A DNA stretch of 64,000 bases from Lachnoclostridium sp. UBA5725 (GCA_002419585.1 DIGJ01000020.1:8092-72091), one strand, 5' to 3'. Counted from the first letter of the stretch, positions 36,297 through 45,482 are shown. The notes: generated from the letters alone by a model not told the origin. Translations and numbers: made by a program.

Positions 36297-36414
36297 ATGT
36301 TTGTTTGGCACGGAAAATATTATGGTTATGATTTCTACTTCCAATGAGTTTAATATAAAACTAGTACAAATGTATGGGAAGACAGCGAGTAGATTGTAAT
36401 ATCGGCATCTCAAA

Positions 36415-36462
36415 TTGCAACTTAGTCAAATCGAGTTGCCAAAATGAATCGATTCGTATAAC
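36415..36462 (+). promoter_or_regulatory. Candidate LytTR-operon operator and promoter
   Basis: TTGCAACT (36415-36422) and AGTTGCCAA (36434-36442) form an inverted repeat with an 11-bp gap. The right half overlaps a possible -35 (TTGCCA 36436), 15 bp from TATAAC (36457-36462). LytTR regulators of this type often control their own operon. Confidence 0.4.
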
Positions 36463-36483
36463 CTAAGATAGGAGGCGGATGAA

Positions 36484-36948
36484 TTGAAAGTAAATTATTA
36501 CAAGGACGAAACGATAAAAGAAAATCACATTGATGTGTTTTACCAAACAATCAATCCGGAAGTTTCAGGGATTATAGATTATTTGAGTACATACGATATG
36601 ATTCTTGGCAAAAAAGATACCGTTACAAAGAAGATATTTCCGAGTGAAATCTATTACTTGGAAATTGTGGAAAGGCGTTGTTATGCATATCTTGAGCACG
36701 AAGTATACCAAATAGACTATAATCTTAAAAGTTTTATGGACTGCTTTTGTGGCAAAGGGTTTCTTCAAATCGGAAAATCTATCCTTGTCAATGCATATAA
36801 GTTGGATAAAATCAAAACCGATTTAAATATGAAAATGCGCCTGTTCATGAGCAACGGAGAGATACTTATTTTGAATCGAAGTTATAAAAAGAGTTTTATG
36901 GAATATTTAAAGAAGTTGCAGGAGGTAGCAGATGAAACTATTGAATAA
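36484..36948 (+). CDS. LytTR-domain DNA-binding regulator
   Basis: 154 residues. The C-terminal LytTR domain spans about 50-150: IFPSEIYYLEIVERRCYAYL, then FLQIGKSILVNAYKLDKIK, and NGEILILNRSYKKSFMEYL are its characteristic strands. No receiver domain, so it is not a classical response regulator. The start is TTG, 8 bp after GGAGG. It overlaps the DUF3021 gene by 17 bp; LytTR/DUF3021 pairs typically act as a regulator and its membrane inhibitor. Confidence 0.85.
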   Translation: MKVNYYKDETIKENHIDVFYQTINPEVSGIIDYLSTYDMILGKKDTVTKKIFPSEIYYLEIVERRCYAYLEHEVYQIDYNLKSFMDCFCGKGFLQIGKSILVNAYKLDKIKTDLNMKMRLFMSNGEILILNRSYKKSFMEYLKKLQEVADETIE

Positions 36949-37357
36949 AAGTAATTTTATTCCAGTTGTGTGTGTGGTATATACCATACTCTCTATGACT
37001 AAAGTCATAATAGAAGCCATTTTTCAAAATAAGTTTGGAAATTATCAGGAAAATTTGCTCATGATGCTTTTCTTATCCTTTTTAGCAACTTTTGTTCTAT
37101 CACAGCATTATCGGTTTCATAATTTACCACTGACGCTGGTAATTATTTTGCAATATTTGCTCTTAGTTGCAATCGTAGTATTTCTTACCTGGCTTACAGG
37201 TTTTTATAGCAGATTAAGCCCTTATGCTTACAGGGATATGTTTCTGTCCTTTACGATTTCATACATCATTGGTGCGATTATTTATTACTATCAAGTGTAC
37301 CAAGAAGTAAAAAAAGCAAACCAAATACTAGAAAATCTTAAAAAAAGGAGGCAATAA
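36932..37357 (+). CDS. DUF3021 membrane protein, partner of the LytTR regulator
   Basis: 141 residues with four helices (about 9-29, 41-59, 67-88, 98-118) and a basic C-terminal cytoplasmic helix (VKKANQILENLKKRR). Length and layout fit DUF3021. It overlaps the regulator gene; its likely role is to hold the regulator inactive at the membrane. Confidence 0.75.
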   Translation: MKLLNKSNFIPVVCVVYTILSMTKVIIEAIFQNKFGNYQENLLMMLFLSFLATFVLSQHYRFHNLPLTLVIILQYLLLVAIVVFLTWLTGFYSRLSPYAYRDMFLSFTISYIIGAIIYYYQVYQEVKKANQILENLKKRRQ

Positions 37358-37360
37358 CGC

Positions 37361-38014
37361 TTGGAAAAGAAAATAAGTGGAGGGGACTATTTCTCTTTGG
37401 GTATGTGTGCGTTTGGCGGGTTAGGAATAGAAGGGATTTATGCTTACTTGTTAGAACCGTTCCTTTATAAATCAAGCATGCAAAACTGGAGCGGCTTGCA
37501 AATCATTTTTCATTGGATTATCACTTGTGTCACCTGGGGCGTATTATCTTATATTTTGATACGGAAAGCGGCTTCAAAATATCAGTTTCAGATTTCGGAT
37601 GAAAAGAAAATGAAAAAGTGGCAATGGGCATGTGTTATTTTATGCATCTTGTTTATCACAGGAATGAACTATATCGACTGGAATGGATTTAAAGTTTTGA
37701 TTGAATTTCAAAGAAAGGGAGCACTTTTGTTTACCTTTCAACATATTTATTATGCGTTTGAGACGGTATTATTTATGCTGATTGTTGTTTTTATGCAAAA
37801 GGCATTTGAACTATGGTTTAAGCGAACTGATTTCCCGTTTGGAGGAATTCTTTGTGGAATTACCTGGGGGTTTGCACATACGTTTACGAAAGGTAGTATT
37901 TATGTTGGTTTGGAAGGAATTATCATTGGTTTTTTGTTTGGAATTACCTATTTGCTTGTAAACAAGGATATCAAGAAAACATATGTCGTACTTTTTCTTA
38001 TGTTTATACTATAG
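37361..38014 (+). CDS. Polytopic membrane protein, third gene of the LytTR operon
   Basis: 217 residues with about six helices. The start is TTG after AAAGGAGG. The late segment GITWGFAHTF-TKGS followed by a Gly-rich helix recalls motif 3 of CPBP intramembrane proteases, but the EExxR motif is missing, so protease activity is not supported. Probably the target or effector of the LytTR pair, three bases behind the DUF3021 stop. Confidence 0.65.
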   Translation: MEKKISGGDYFSLGMCAFGGLGIEGIYAYLLEPFLYKSSMQNWSGLQIIFHWIITCVTWGVLSYILIRKAASKYQFQISDEKKMKKWQWACVILCILFITGMNYIDWNGFKVLIEFQRKGALLFTFQHIYYAFETVLFMLIVVFMQKAFELWFKRTDFPFGGILCGITWGFAHTFTKGSIYVGLEGIIIGFLFGITYLLVNKDIKKTYVVLFLMFIL

Positions 38015-38074
38015 GACTATTATTTGAACGCTGATGAAAATAAGGAATACTAGCACACAAAGGAATAATAACGA

Positions 38075-38129
38075 TAAGCAGGAAAAACACCTTATGATCT
38101 CTAAGGTTATTTTTCCTGCTTGTTTTTTT
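38075..38129 (+). terminator. Terminator of the LytTR operon
   Basis: AAGCAGGAAAAACACCTTA (38076-38094) pairs with TAAGGTTATTTTTCCTGCTT around a short loop, then T7. Confidence 0.85.
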
Positions 38130-38173
38130 AATTGAGTATTTTAATAACATTTACGGATTATAATTGATTACAA

Positions 38174-40789
38174 CTATTCTTCAAAAAATCCTCCAATTAC
38201 CTTTTGTTTTTCAAAATCAGCATAAAGAGTAAAAGGACGGTCGTGATTCGTTTCAAAAACCTTGATTACTTGCGAAATACCATCTTGTTCAGGAAGGATT
38301 TTATCGATTCGGTTTTCATTGCCATTTTGGAAAAAGGCATTACCATCCGAGTTCACTGTGAAAAGGTCTTTGTTAAAATAATTATGTAGATTGGTTTTCA
38401 AATCCATAATTGCTATATAAAACATATTGGTTTCTACGATATCCTGGAACATATGACTTCCGTAAGACAGTTCTGGTATAAACCCAATATCTGCATCTTC
38501 ATATTCACACAGAATGCTAAAGTTGGAAATATCGGAAAAACTTACCGTCACACCTAACTCCGGTGAGGAAGTTCCGATTCTTCCAGGACTTATGAGCATT
38601 AACGTTTTACCGCTATCTTTGTAATATTGATTAATCCGACCTATGATTCCGGCATAAGAGCTTTTTTGTTTGTATGCACAAGTATGATAGCTGACAGAAT
38701 CCACCCATACGATGACATCTGCCTTTAAGCAGGCATGACTACCCATAAAGGTTTTTTGCATCTGAAAGAGTATACGATCCAATGGTATTTCGGGAATTGC
38801 CTGCCCTATAACAGTCGGCCATACATGAAGAGGGCGACATTGGAGCAGATTTACACGAAAAGCGCCATCTGGGCGAAAATTGATTGTAAATTCCGTATCC
38901 ACAGGTGTTTGATAATGTTCCTGCAAAGTGCGCAAAATATCTTGCATCATTTTCATCAGTAAATTATTTTTTACTGCATTATGGCAGGAGATGAATAGCA
39001 CTTGTCGGTTGTCTCCTCGTTCCGCACAAGAACGCTCCGCTTCGTAGTCATGTTCGCAGATCAGATTTTTATACCAAACTGGGAGCTGCGGTATCAGTTG
39101 ATCGGCAGAAATTTCATCCAGCTGATTGGCTTTTACATTAATCATGTCGAGTCTGCGCTGCGAAAAACGATGCTTTTCCTCGGTTGTGACAAGCGTGCTG
39201 CTTTCTGGATTATCGAGATTAACCAGTCTTGGATAATCAATACCTGTACGATCAACTGCTTTGGTACCAAGGCCGGCAACAAGCCGTAAAAGACCTGCAT
39301 TTGGGTCTAGCTCATCACTCCAACGATAGACACTGTAGGAAAATCCGACACCAGCAAGGCAAGGCATATAGTAATCACCGAATCTCGCACCGCTGACACG
39401 CTGGACAAGGATCGCCATTTGCTCTTCGGATTTATCCATTCCCCTCTTTTTTCGATACTCTAAAGCGGAACGGTCCATGGTGCTTGCATATACCCGTCTT
39501 ACCGCATCTTCAAAATATTTCAGCCTCTCTTCGGGATTACAACTGTTCACACAAAAAACTGATTCGTATTTGCCTGCAAACGCATTACCAAAACCATCCT
39601 CCAAAAAACTACTCGAGCGAACGATAATTGGAATTTGACCAAAATACTCCAGCATTCTTCGAAACTGCGCCCGGATATGTTCAGGGAATTTTCCTTTTAA
39701 GATCATGTTTCCAAGCTCTTCTCCCTTTGAAAAATAGTACTCATCCTGATGCTGGAGAATTCGTGTCTTCCACAATTTGTTTTCAACGATATAGGAATAA
39801 AAAACATCGGTACCAATATAAAAAGAGTCATGGGGTTCCATATAAGTAGCGTATTCAGGCAGGTATTTTTCAATGATTTTTCTGGCAAGTAACATACCGC
39901 AGGCTTTTCCACCGATGGTTCCGGTGCCGATTAAGCGCTCTTTGATAAAAAATAGATCTTCTGCTGAAAATTCTTCTTTTATAAATGCGGTCATTTTATA
40001 ATCATGGGTCATCATGCTTCGACAGATTTTACTCACGGTCCATTCGTCTAGAGTACCATTGAAATACGCTGTTTTGGCTTCCGAGAAAAAGCGTTCATAA
40101 CTGTCGGTATTTTGCTCTGTGGCGATGGAATGCTCTTTATGAATGAGATCGTAATAGTCGGAAAAATCGACGCTATTGGTCAGAGATTCAAACTGATTGT
40201 CTGCATTGAGCCGATGTGGAAGAAACATTTCCTCAGAGTATCGCCCCCAGACTTTGATTGGGTGTAGATAAAAGCAGTACTCATTCGAATAGATATCTAG
40301 AAATAGCTGCGTCGTGTCCTGAATTCGGGCAATGGTTGCATAATCATGATGCCCTCTTAGGACTGGAAAGAAAGCGACCGTATCCAACTCAAAAAGATAA
40401 GGGCAGGTCACACAGAAAAAGTTGCCCATCATTAAGTCCGTAGACCAAGCTACCTGCAGATCGGAGAGGCAGTCAAACACATAGAAGGCCTGCACCCCTT
40501 CCTTAGCAATAATCTCATGAACACTGATGGTAAACGCTTCAAACTCACGGGCTGGATTTAACTCATAAATCTTTAATCCTTCTCTTGGCTCCAGAAGGGC
40601 TTCGTGTTTGGCAAAACGTATATAGATTACATTTCGATGGTCCAAAATAGAGCGGGTTACAAAGACTTCGGCTAATTTCTTGAAATCCTTCAGTTGAAAA
40701 ACCTGCATTACTACATTATCTCCAAGTCGGATGTGATCCAAAATCAGATCCATGGTTGGAAGACCAGAGTCAATTTTTTCTTTTTTCAT
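38174..40789 (-). CDS. PEP synthase/PPDK-type ATP-binding domain protein without phosphohistidine domain
   Basis: 871 residues. Residues 1-200 resemble a degenerate RecA/KaiC-like domain (LPTMDLILDHIRLGDNVVMQV) with no Walker A. From about 290 a PPDK_N ATP-grasp domain follows: GTIGGKACGM near 290-299 and IVRSSSFLEDGFGNAFAGKY near 390-410. The swivelling phosphohistidine domain and the PEP/pyruvate barrel of true PEP synthases are absent, so this is not a complete enzyme. Start is set by AAAGGAGCT before ATG 40789. Monocistronic. Related proteins are known in anaerobes without an assigned role. Confidence 0.8.
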   Translation of the reverse strand: MKKEKIDSGLPTMDLILDHIRLGDNVVMQVFQLKDFKKLAEVFVTRSILDHRNVIYIRFAKHEALLEPREGLKIYELNPAREFEAFTISVHEIIAKEGVQAFYVFDCLSDLQVAWSTDLMMGNFFCVTCPYLFELDTVAFFPVLRGHHDYATIARIQDTTQLFLDIYSNEYCFYLHPIKVWGRYSEEMFLPHRLNADNQFESLTNSVDFSDYYDLIHKEHSIATEQNTDSYERFFSEAKTAYFNGTLDEWTVSKICRSMMTHDYKMTAFIKEEFSAEDLFFIKERLIGTGTIGGKACGMLLARKIIEKYLPEYATYMEPHDSFYIGTDVFYSYIVENKLWKTRILQHQDEYYFSKGEELGNMILKGKFPEHIRAQFRRMLEYFGQIPIIVRSSSFLEDGFGNAFAGKYESVFCVNSCNPEERLKYFEDAVRRVYASTMDRSALEYRKKRGMDKSEEQMAILVQRVSGARFGDYYMPCLAGVGFSYSVYRWSDELDPNAGLLRLVAGLGTKAVDRTGIDYPRLVNLDNPESSTLVTTEEKHRFSQRRLDMINVKANQLDEISADQLIPQLPVWYKNLICEHDYEAERSCAERGDNRQVLFISCHNAVKNNLLMKMMQDILRTLQEHYQTPVDTEFTINFRPDGAFRVNLLQCRPLHVWPTVIGQAIPEIPLDRILFQMQKTFMGSHACLKADVIVWVDSVSYHTCAYKQKSSYAGIIGRINQYYKDSGKTLMLISPGRIGTSSPELGVTVSFSDISNFSILCEYEDADIGFIPELSYGSHMFQDIVETNMFYIAIMDLKTNLHNYFNKDLFTVNSDGNAFFQNGNENRIDKILPEQDGISQVIKVFETNHDRPFTLYADFEKQKVIGGFFEE

Positions 40790-40984
40790 AAGAGCTCCTT
40801 TATTCTTTGAGAACGAATGGAAGGGTTAAAAAATCTCTATTTATAATGGTAGTATATCATTTTTCGAGGGGGTTGTGTTACAATTCTTTTTCGATGACAA
40901 CGAATTGCTCAAAATAAATACCCCCTAAAAGCGGTATCTCCTAATCGAGTGGAAATGAAATAAATAGAAAGGAAGAGGAAAAAG

Positions 40985-41431
40985 ATGAAGAATAAAGTAG
41001 TTGTAGTATCAGGTGGAGCGATGGGATTAGGAAAAGCATATTACACAAGAAGAAGTATTGTTAATATATCATCAACAAGGTATAATATGAGTCAGACAAA
41101 TACAGAAAGTTATACCGCAACCAAAGGTGGAATTACTTCCCTTACCCATGCATTAGCGGTATCTTTGGCAGGAAAAGCCAGAGTAAATGCGATTGCTCCG
41201 GGGTGGATTGATACCACGGAAAGTACCCTTTCAAATGCAGATCACATGCAGCATCCAGTTGGAAGAGTTGGTGTGCCTTTAGATATCGTGAATGCAGTTA
41301 TGTTTCTATGTAGTGATAAAAGCAGTTTCATCACAGGGCAGGTGCTGCCAGTAGATGGTGGGATGAGCAAATTAATGATTTATCATGAAGATAATGGTTG
41401 GACGTATGAAGATCAAGGAGGTAATATTTGA
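40985..41431 (+). pseudogene. Short-chain dehydrogenase with internal in-frame deletion
   Basis: 148 residues against about 250 for the family. Residues 1-20 hold the cofactor loop (SGGAMGLGKA). The sequence then jumps directly to SIVNISST, normally near residue 135, continuing with the active-site YTATKGG, the NAIAPGWIDT loop and the C-terminal TGQVLPVDGG. About 110 residues of the Rossmann fold (the NAD ribose Asp and the NNAG motif) are missing, so the product cannot bind cofactor normally. The frame stays open and overlaps the next start by a base, which suggests a recent or tolerated deletion. Confidence 0.8.
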
Positions 41432-41856
41432 TGGAATGGGACAAACTATTTTTAAAAGATAACAAACCTACACTTGAAGACATTGAGCAATTTATTCATA
41501 ATCCTTTGTGGGAGAAATTTAGTAATTACATGGTTGAGAACTTTCATGTAGAACCAGTACTAGAATATAGTAAATGCTCCATGCAACCAGGATGGAATAT
41601 CAAATATAAGAAAAAAGGAAAAAATCTGTGCACCATTTATCCGGAGGCTGGCTATTTTAAAGCTTTGGTCGTTTCAAGTGAACGAAACCAGGTGGAATCC
41701 GATTTACTGATTCAAACTTGCAGTCATAAGGTACAAAAGGTATATCAAAATGTGAAGTATCTGAACGGAACAAAATGGTTGATGATGGATGTGGATGCGG
41801 AATCAATACTTGAGGATATGGAAAGGCTTATTGAAATAAGAAATAATACGAAATAA
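41431..41856 (+). CDS. DUF3788 family protein
   Basis: 141 residues, cytoplasmic. The layout LEDIEQFI, then WNIKYKKKGKNLCTIYPE, then GTKWLMMDV near the end matches the DUF3788 pattern (a small protein of unknown role, often near regulators). ATG 41431 follows AAGGAGG. It overlaps the stop of the truncated SDR. Confidence 0.75.
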   Translation: MEWDKLFLKDNKPTLEDIEQFIHNPLWEKFSNYMVENFHVEPVLEYSKCSMQPGWNIKYKKKGKNLCTIYPEAGYFKALVVSSERNQVESDLLIQTCSHKVQKVYQNVKYLNGTKWLMMDVDAESILEDMERLIEIRNNTK

Positions 41857-41949
41857 TTCTTCCAGTTGAATGCCGTGTAAATAGAATTTTTATATCAAAA
41901 CGTATATTTAGATAACATATAAATTACTTATAGGACAAGGAGAATAATT

Positions 41950-42474
41950 ATGGACTTTTTAACTCTTGCGAAAGACAGATACTCTGTACGAAAATTCAGC
42001 GATCAGCCAATTGAACAGGATAAACTAGATAAAATTTTAGAAGCAGGGCATCTGGCACCAACTGCTGTAAATTTTCAGCCTCAACGAATACTTGTTATCA
42101 ATAGCGAAGAGGCATTGGCAAAAATGAAGAAGTGCACAAAGTTCCATTTTGATGCACCGGCTGCAATGCTTGTTTGTTATGATAAAAATGTCTCATGGAA
42201 ACGTCGTTTTGATGGGAAAGACAGTGGGGAGATTGATGCGAGTATTGTAACCACACACATGATGCTCGAGGCAACACAGATTGGGATCGGAACAACCTGG
42301 GTTATGTATTTTGATTCAAATATGATAAAGGATGAATTTATGATACCAGAGCATATCGAACCGGTAGCATTGCTGGTCATGGGCTATCCAGCCAAGGATG
42401 CAACAATGGCAGAATCGCATTTGAAATACGAATCAATGGAGAAGACCGTATGTTATAATCATTTTTCTCTTTAG
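41950..42474 (+). CDS. Nitroreductase-family FMN oxidoreductase
   Basis: 174 residues. N-terminal RYSVRKFSDQPI with the FMN-phosphate-binding Arg, APTAVNFQPQRI, and GIGTTWVMYFD in the second half follow the nitroreductase fold. The physiological substrate is unknown; members reduce nitro or quinone compounds with NAD(P)H. ATG follows AAGGAG. It converges on the LysR gene, sharing a terminator. Confidence 0.88.
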   Translation: MDFLTLAKDRYSVRKFSDQPIEQDKLDKILEAGHLAPTAVNFQPQRILVINSEEALAKMKKCTKFHFDAPAAMLVCYDKNVSWKRRFDGKDSGEIDASIVTTHMMLEATQIGIGTTWVMYFDSNMIKDEFMIPEHIEPVALLVMGYPAKDATMAESHLKYESMEKTVCYNHFSL

Positions 42475-42518
42475 TATCTATATGGAAAAACTTCGAAGGA
42501 ATCAATGAAAAGTACACG

Positions 42519-42562
42519 AAAAAATACACGAAAAAATTATTTATTTTTTCGTGTATTTTTTT
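42519..42562. terminator. Bidirectional terminator between nitroreductase and LysR genes
   Basis: AAAATACACGAAAAAAT (42521-42537) pairs with ATTTTTTCGTGTATTTT (42543-42559), with A and T runs on both sides. The LysR stop codon lies in the loop. Confidence 0.8.
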
Positions 42563-43428
42563 ATCAACAGACCAAATTCTTTCATAGCAGGAGTAAGCCA
42601 TTTGTTTTTGTGATAAAAAATTTGTCCAAACATATCAAAATGAAAATCGGATACATCGAGGGAGATAAATTCGTTTGCCTGTAATTCATTTTTTACTGAA
42701 AACTCAGGAAGTACTGATAAACAAATCCCAGATGCAACGAATTTTTTTATGATTTCAGTATTACCGATTTCCATAAAGGTACTAAACGGTATATTTGCTG
42801 CAAGTAACAGGTTTTCAAATGCCTTTCGATAACTGCAGTTGCTTTCTGTAAATATAAATGTTTGGCAGGCTAAAGAAGATAAAGCGATATCATTCTTATG
42901 AGCCAATGCATGAGTAAGCGGAGCAATTACTTTTATTGAGTTTGTATATTCGTATTCTTTAATCCAGTCAAGAGACTCTATTTGATAATCGAATGTCCAT
43001 AAGAGGTCAATCCTATTTGAATTAAGCATAGATGAGAGTTCTTCATAGGTTCCTATTTTTATTACAATATTTACAAGAGGATAATTTTGATGAAATTCTT
43101 TCATGATCTGTGGAAGATAGGTAATGCACAAAGAATCTAAAAGTCCAATTTTCAATTCTCCAGCTACGGTGGAAACATCTGCTAGTTCTTGTTTTGCATC
43201 GGATATAGCGCAGGTAATTGTTAACGCATACTTCATAAAGGATTTCCCATCCTCAGTTAAAGATATTGTCTTACCAATTCGATCAAATAATATCGTATTC
43301 AGTTCATGTTCCAATTGTTTAATCTGCATTGTAACATTTGACTGTGTATACCCTAATTCATGCGCTGCTTTTGAAAAACTATGTTGTTCTGCAACTTTGA
43401 TAAATGAAATAATATTTCTGATTTCCAT
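42541..43428 (-). CDS. LysR-family transcriptional regulator
   Basis: 295 residues. Helix-turn-helix FSKAAHELGYTQSNVTMQIK (about residues 18-37) with the LysR linker follow MEIRNIISFIKVAEQ. The C-terminal part is a substrate-binding effector domain. ATG 43428 follows TAGGAG; the frame also opens at TTG 43443. Divergent from the homoserine dehydrogenase gene across 113 bp, so that gene is its probable target. The effector may be a methionine/threonine-pathway metabolite. Confidence 0.9.
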   Translation of the reverse strand: MEIRNIISFIKVAEQHSFSKAAHELGYTQSNVTMQIKQLEHELNTILFDRIGKTISLTEDGKSFMKYALTITCAISDAKQELADVSTVAGELKIGLLDSLCITYLPQIMKEFHQNYPLVNIVIKIGTYEELSSMLNSNRIDLLWTFDYQIESLDWIKEYEYTNSIKVIAPLTHALAHKNDIALSSLACQTFIFTESNCSYRKAFENLLLAANIPFSTFMEIGNTEIIKKFVASGICLSVLPEFSVKNELQANEFISLDVSDFHFDMFGQIFYHKNKWLTPAMKEFGLLIKKYTKK

Positions 43429-43541
43429 ATGCACTCCTATCAATAATTTTTATGATTGTGATAAATTACATGAATTTTACTTATGGTAAATCCTATGATA
43501 AATTAAAACCATAAAAAAATCAATCATGAGAGAGGTGCCAT

Positions 43542-44510
43542 ATGGAAAAAAAGATAAGGATAGGAATTTTAGGTTTGGGTACGGTGGGATCCAAAGTAGT
43601 TGACTTGATTCAAGTAAATAAAGAGAGAGCAAAAATTGAATATGGAATTGAGTTGGAAATTGTTGGTATTATGATTCGTGACCGGAACAAAAAAAGGAAT
43701 GTTGCTACAAAGGGGATTCGATTAACAGAGAATATAGATGATATTGTAAAAAATCCTGATATCGACATCTGTATTGAATGCATGGGTGGAGTTGGGACAG
43801 AACAGACGAAGAATGCTGTAATAATGGCTTTGTGTAATCATAAGCATGTAATCATGTCGAGTAAAAAATGCCTGGCATTGTATGGTAAAGAAATATTTCT
43901 TGCTGCAAAAGAAAATAACAGGCAACTGAGAATAGAAGCTTCGGTAGGAGGGGGTATTCCGATTTGCAGCACAATAATGCATATGTCACAAGGTGAAACC
44001 ATCAAAAAAATATTTGGAATTGTGAATGCAACATCAAATTACATATTAACTGCTATGAATAATGATAAAACATATGAAGAAGCGTTGACACAGGCAAAGA
44101 AAAATGGCTTGGCTGAAAATAATCCCGAAGAAGATGTCGATGGTCTTGATGCAGCATATAAATTATGTATTTTGGTACGATTATGTATGAAACTAGATGT
44201 TAATATTAATGATATACAACCAGTGTCTATTACGAAACTTAGTGTAAATGATATGAAAGCTGCAAAGGAGGAAGGAAAAATAATTAAGCCCATTTTTTAT
44301 GCGAATGTGAATGAGAAGGAAGAAATGGAGTGTTTCGTTGGACCATACGCGGTGAGCAAAGAGAATCCATTGGCTTTTGTCAATGATAATAATAATATGA
44401 TTTTTGTGGAAGGCAAGTATAGTGGTTTACGTGCATTCTATGGGCAAGGGGCAGGAGCTAGTCCAACGGCAAGTGTGATATATGACGATTTGATGGATAT
44501 AATTAAATAA
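43542..44510 (+). CDS. hom: Homoserine dehydrogenase without ACT domain
   Basis: 322 residues. NAD(P)-binding GILGLGTVGSKV (about 7-18) and the homoserine dehydrogenase catalytic block (SSKKCLALYGKE; EASVGGGIPI; NATSNYILTAM; NPEEDVDGLDAAYKL) are present. It reduces aspartate semialdehyde to homoserine. The usual C-terminal ACT domain (total about 400-430 residues) is missing, so threonine feedback is not expected. ATG follows GAGAGG. Transcribed divergently from the LysR gene. Confidence 0.88.
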   Translation: MEKKIRIGILGLGTVGSKVVDLIQVNKERAKIEYGIELEIVGIMIRDRNKKRNVATKGIRLTENIDDIVKNPDIDICIECMGGVGTEQTKNAVIMALCNHKHVIMSSKKCLALYGKEIFLAAKENNRQLRIEASVGGGIPICSTIMHMSQGETIKKIFGIVNATSNYILTAMNNDKTYEEALTQAKKNGLAENNPEEDVDGLDAAYKLCILVRLCMKLDVNINDIQPVSITKLSVNDMKAAKEEGKIIKPIFYANVNEKEEMECFVGPYAVSKENPLAFVNDNNNMIFVEGKYSGLRAFYGQGAGASPTASVIYDDLMDIIK

Positions 44511-44571
44511 AACAGTTGCATTTCAATGGTCATTCTTGCTTTAATAGAAATAGGATTGGAGCGATATATTT

Positions 44572-45408
44572 ATGAAGAAGATAAAGCAAATTAGTTTTCT
44601 ATTACTATTACTGTTCACTTGCTATATGCTATCAACCTCCCTGAAAGAAGCCAATCGTTTCATGGTACACTTTATTGACGTTGGGCAAGGGGATGCGATT
44701 CTTTTACAGTATAAGAATGCAAATGTACTAATTGACACAGGTATCGAAGCGGAGTATAGCCAGTTATATAGATATCTCCATAAGAAGAGTGTAAAGAAAA
44801 TAGGCACATTAATTGTAACTCACCCTGATTCAGATCACATGGGAGCAGCGGATTATGTGATGCGGGATTTTTCGGTAAAAAGAATATATATGACAACCTA
44901 TAAAAGTAAGACAAAAGAGTACAAGGAAATGCTTCGGGCAATTAAGAAATATAAAGTAGAGCGAATCAATGTAAAAGAGGGAAGTACCATTCCAGTCGGA
45001 AGTCTGAAATCAATGGTACTTTCCGCAAATGCGAAGGCAGAAAAGTCCAATGATTCTTCGATTGTGCTATTGTTGCAACATGGAGAGAATAAATTTTTGT
45101 TTGCAAGTGATGCACCTGCAAAAGTTGAGAGTAAAATAAAAGAAAAATACGACATCGATGTGGATGTATTAAAAGTAGCGCATCATGGCAGTAAATCTTC
45201 AAGTCCCATAGCGTATCTAAAAGAAGTAAGCCCTGAATATTCCATTATAAGCGTAGGGATCGATAATAAATATGGGCATCCAGTTAGTAGCGTATTAAAG
45301 AGGCTAAACAAATATGGCAAACATACACTTCGTACGGATTTGAATGGAACAATTGTTATGGCCTCAGATGGGAATGAAATCGCTTGTCGATGTGAAATAG
45401 AAGATTAG
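44572..45408 (+). CDS. ComEC-type metallo-beta-lactamase hydrolase, secreted or membrane-tethered
   Basis: 278 residues. An N-terminal hydrophobic segment (about 7-22) is followed by an MBL fold: VHFIDVGQGDA (31-41), IDTG, the metal motif HPDSDH (84-89), FASDA and VLKVAHHGSKSSS. This is the stand-alone form of the ComEC C-terminal domain. The substrate is probably nucleic acid or a phosphoester; its role is unproven. ATG follows TTGGAGCG. Confidence 0.85.
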   Translation: MKKIKQISFLLLLLFTCYMLSTSLKEANRFMVHFIDVGQGDAILLQYKNANVLIDTGIEAEYSQLYRYLHKKSVKKIGTLIVTHPDSDHMGAADYVMRDFSVKRIYMTTYKSKTKEYKEMLRAIKKYKVERINVKEGSTIPVGSLKSMVLSANAKAEKSNDSSIVLLLQHGENKFLFASDAPAKVESKIKEKYDIDVDVLKVAHHGSKSSSPIAYLKEVSPEYSIISVGIDNKYGHPVSSVLKRLNKYGKHTLRTDLNGTIVMASDGNEIACRCEIED

Positions 45409-45419
45409 CATCTTGGGAA

Positions 45420-45464
45420 AAATAGCATGTGTTCAAATTTATACGATTTGAACACATGCTATTT
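45420..45464. terminator. Bidirectional terminator between MBL gene and adhE
   Basis: A perfect 19-bp stem (AAATAGCATGTGTTCAAAT with its complement, loop 45439-45445). The T run is better in the minus direction, so it mainly serves adhE. Confidence 0.85.
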
Positions 45465-45482
45465 GTACTATTTGTTCTTGTC

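Noticed and set aside
37361..38014. CPBP intramembrane protease
   Set aside because: A motif-3-like FAH segment occurs but the EExxR glutamates are absent, so the assignment is not supported.
40790..40984. Riboswitch or structured leader before the truncated SDR gene
   Set aside because: A GGGGG/CCCCC pair can be drawn at 40868-40928, but no consistent stem set or known riboswitch core is seen.
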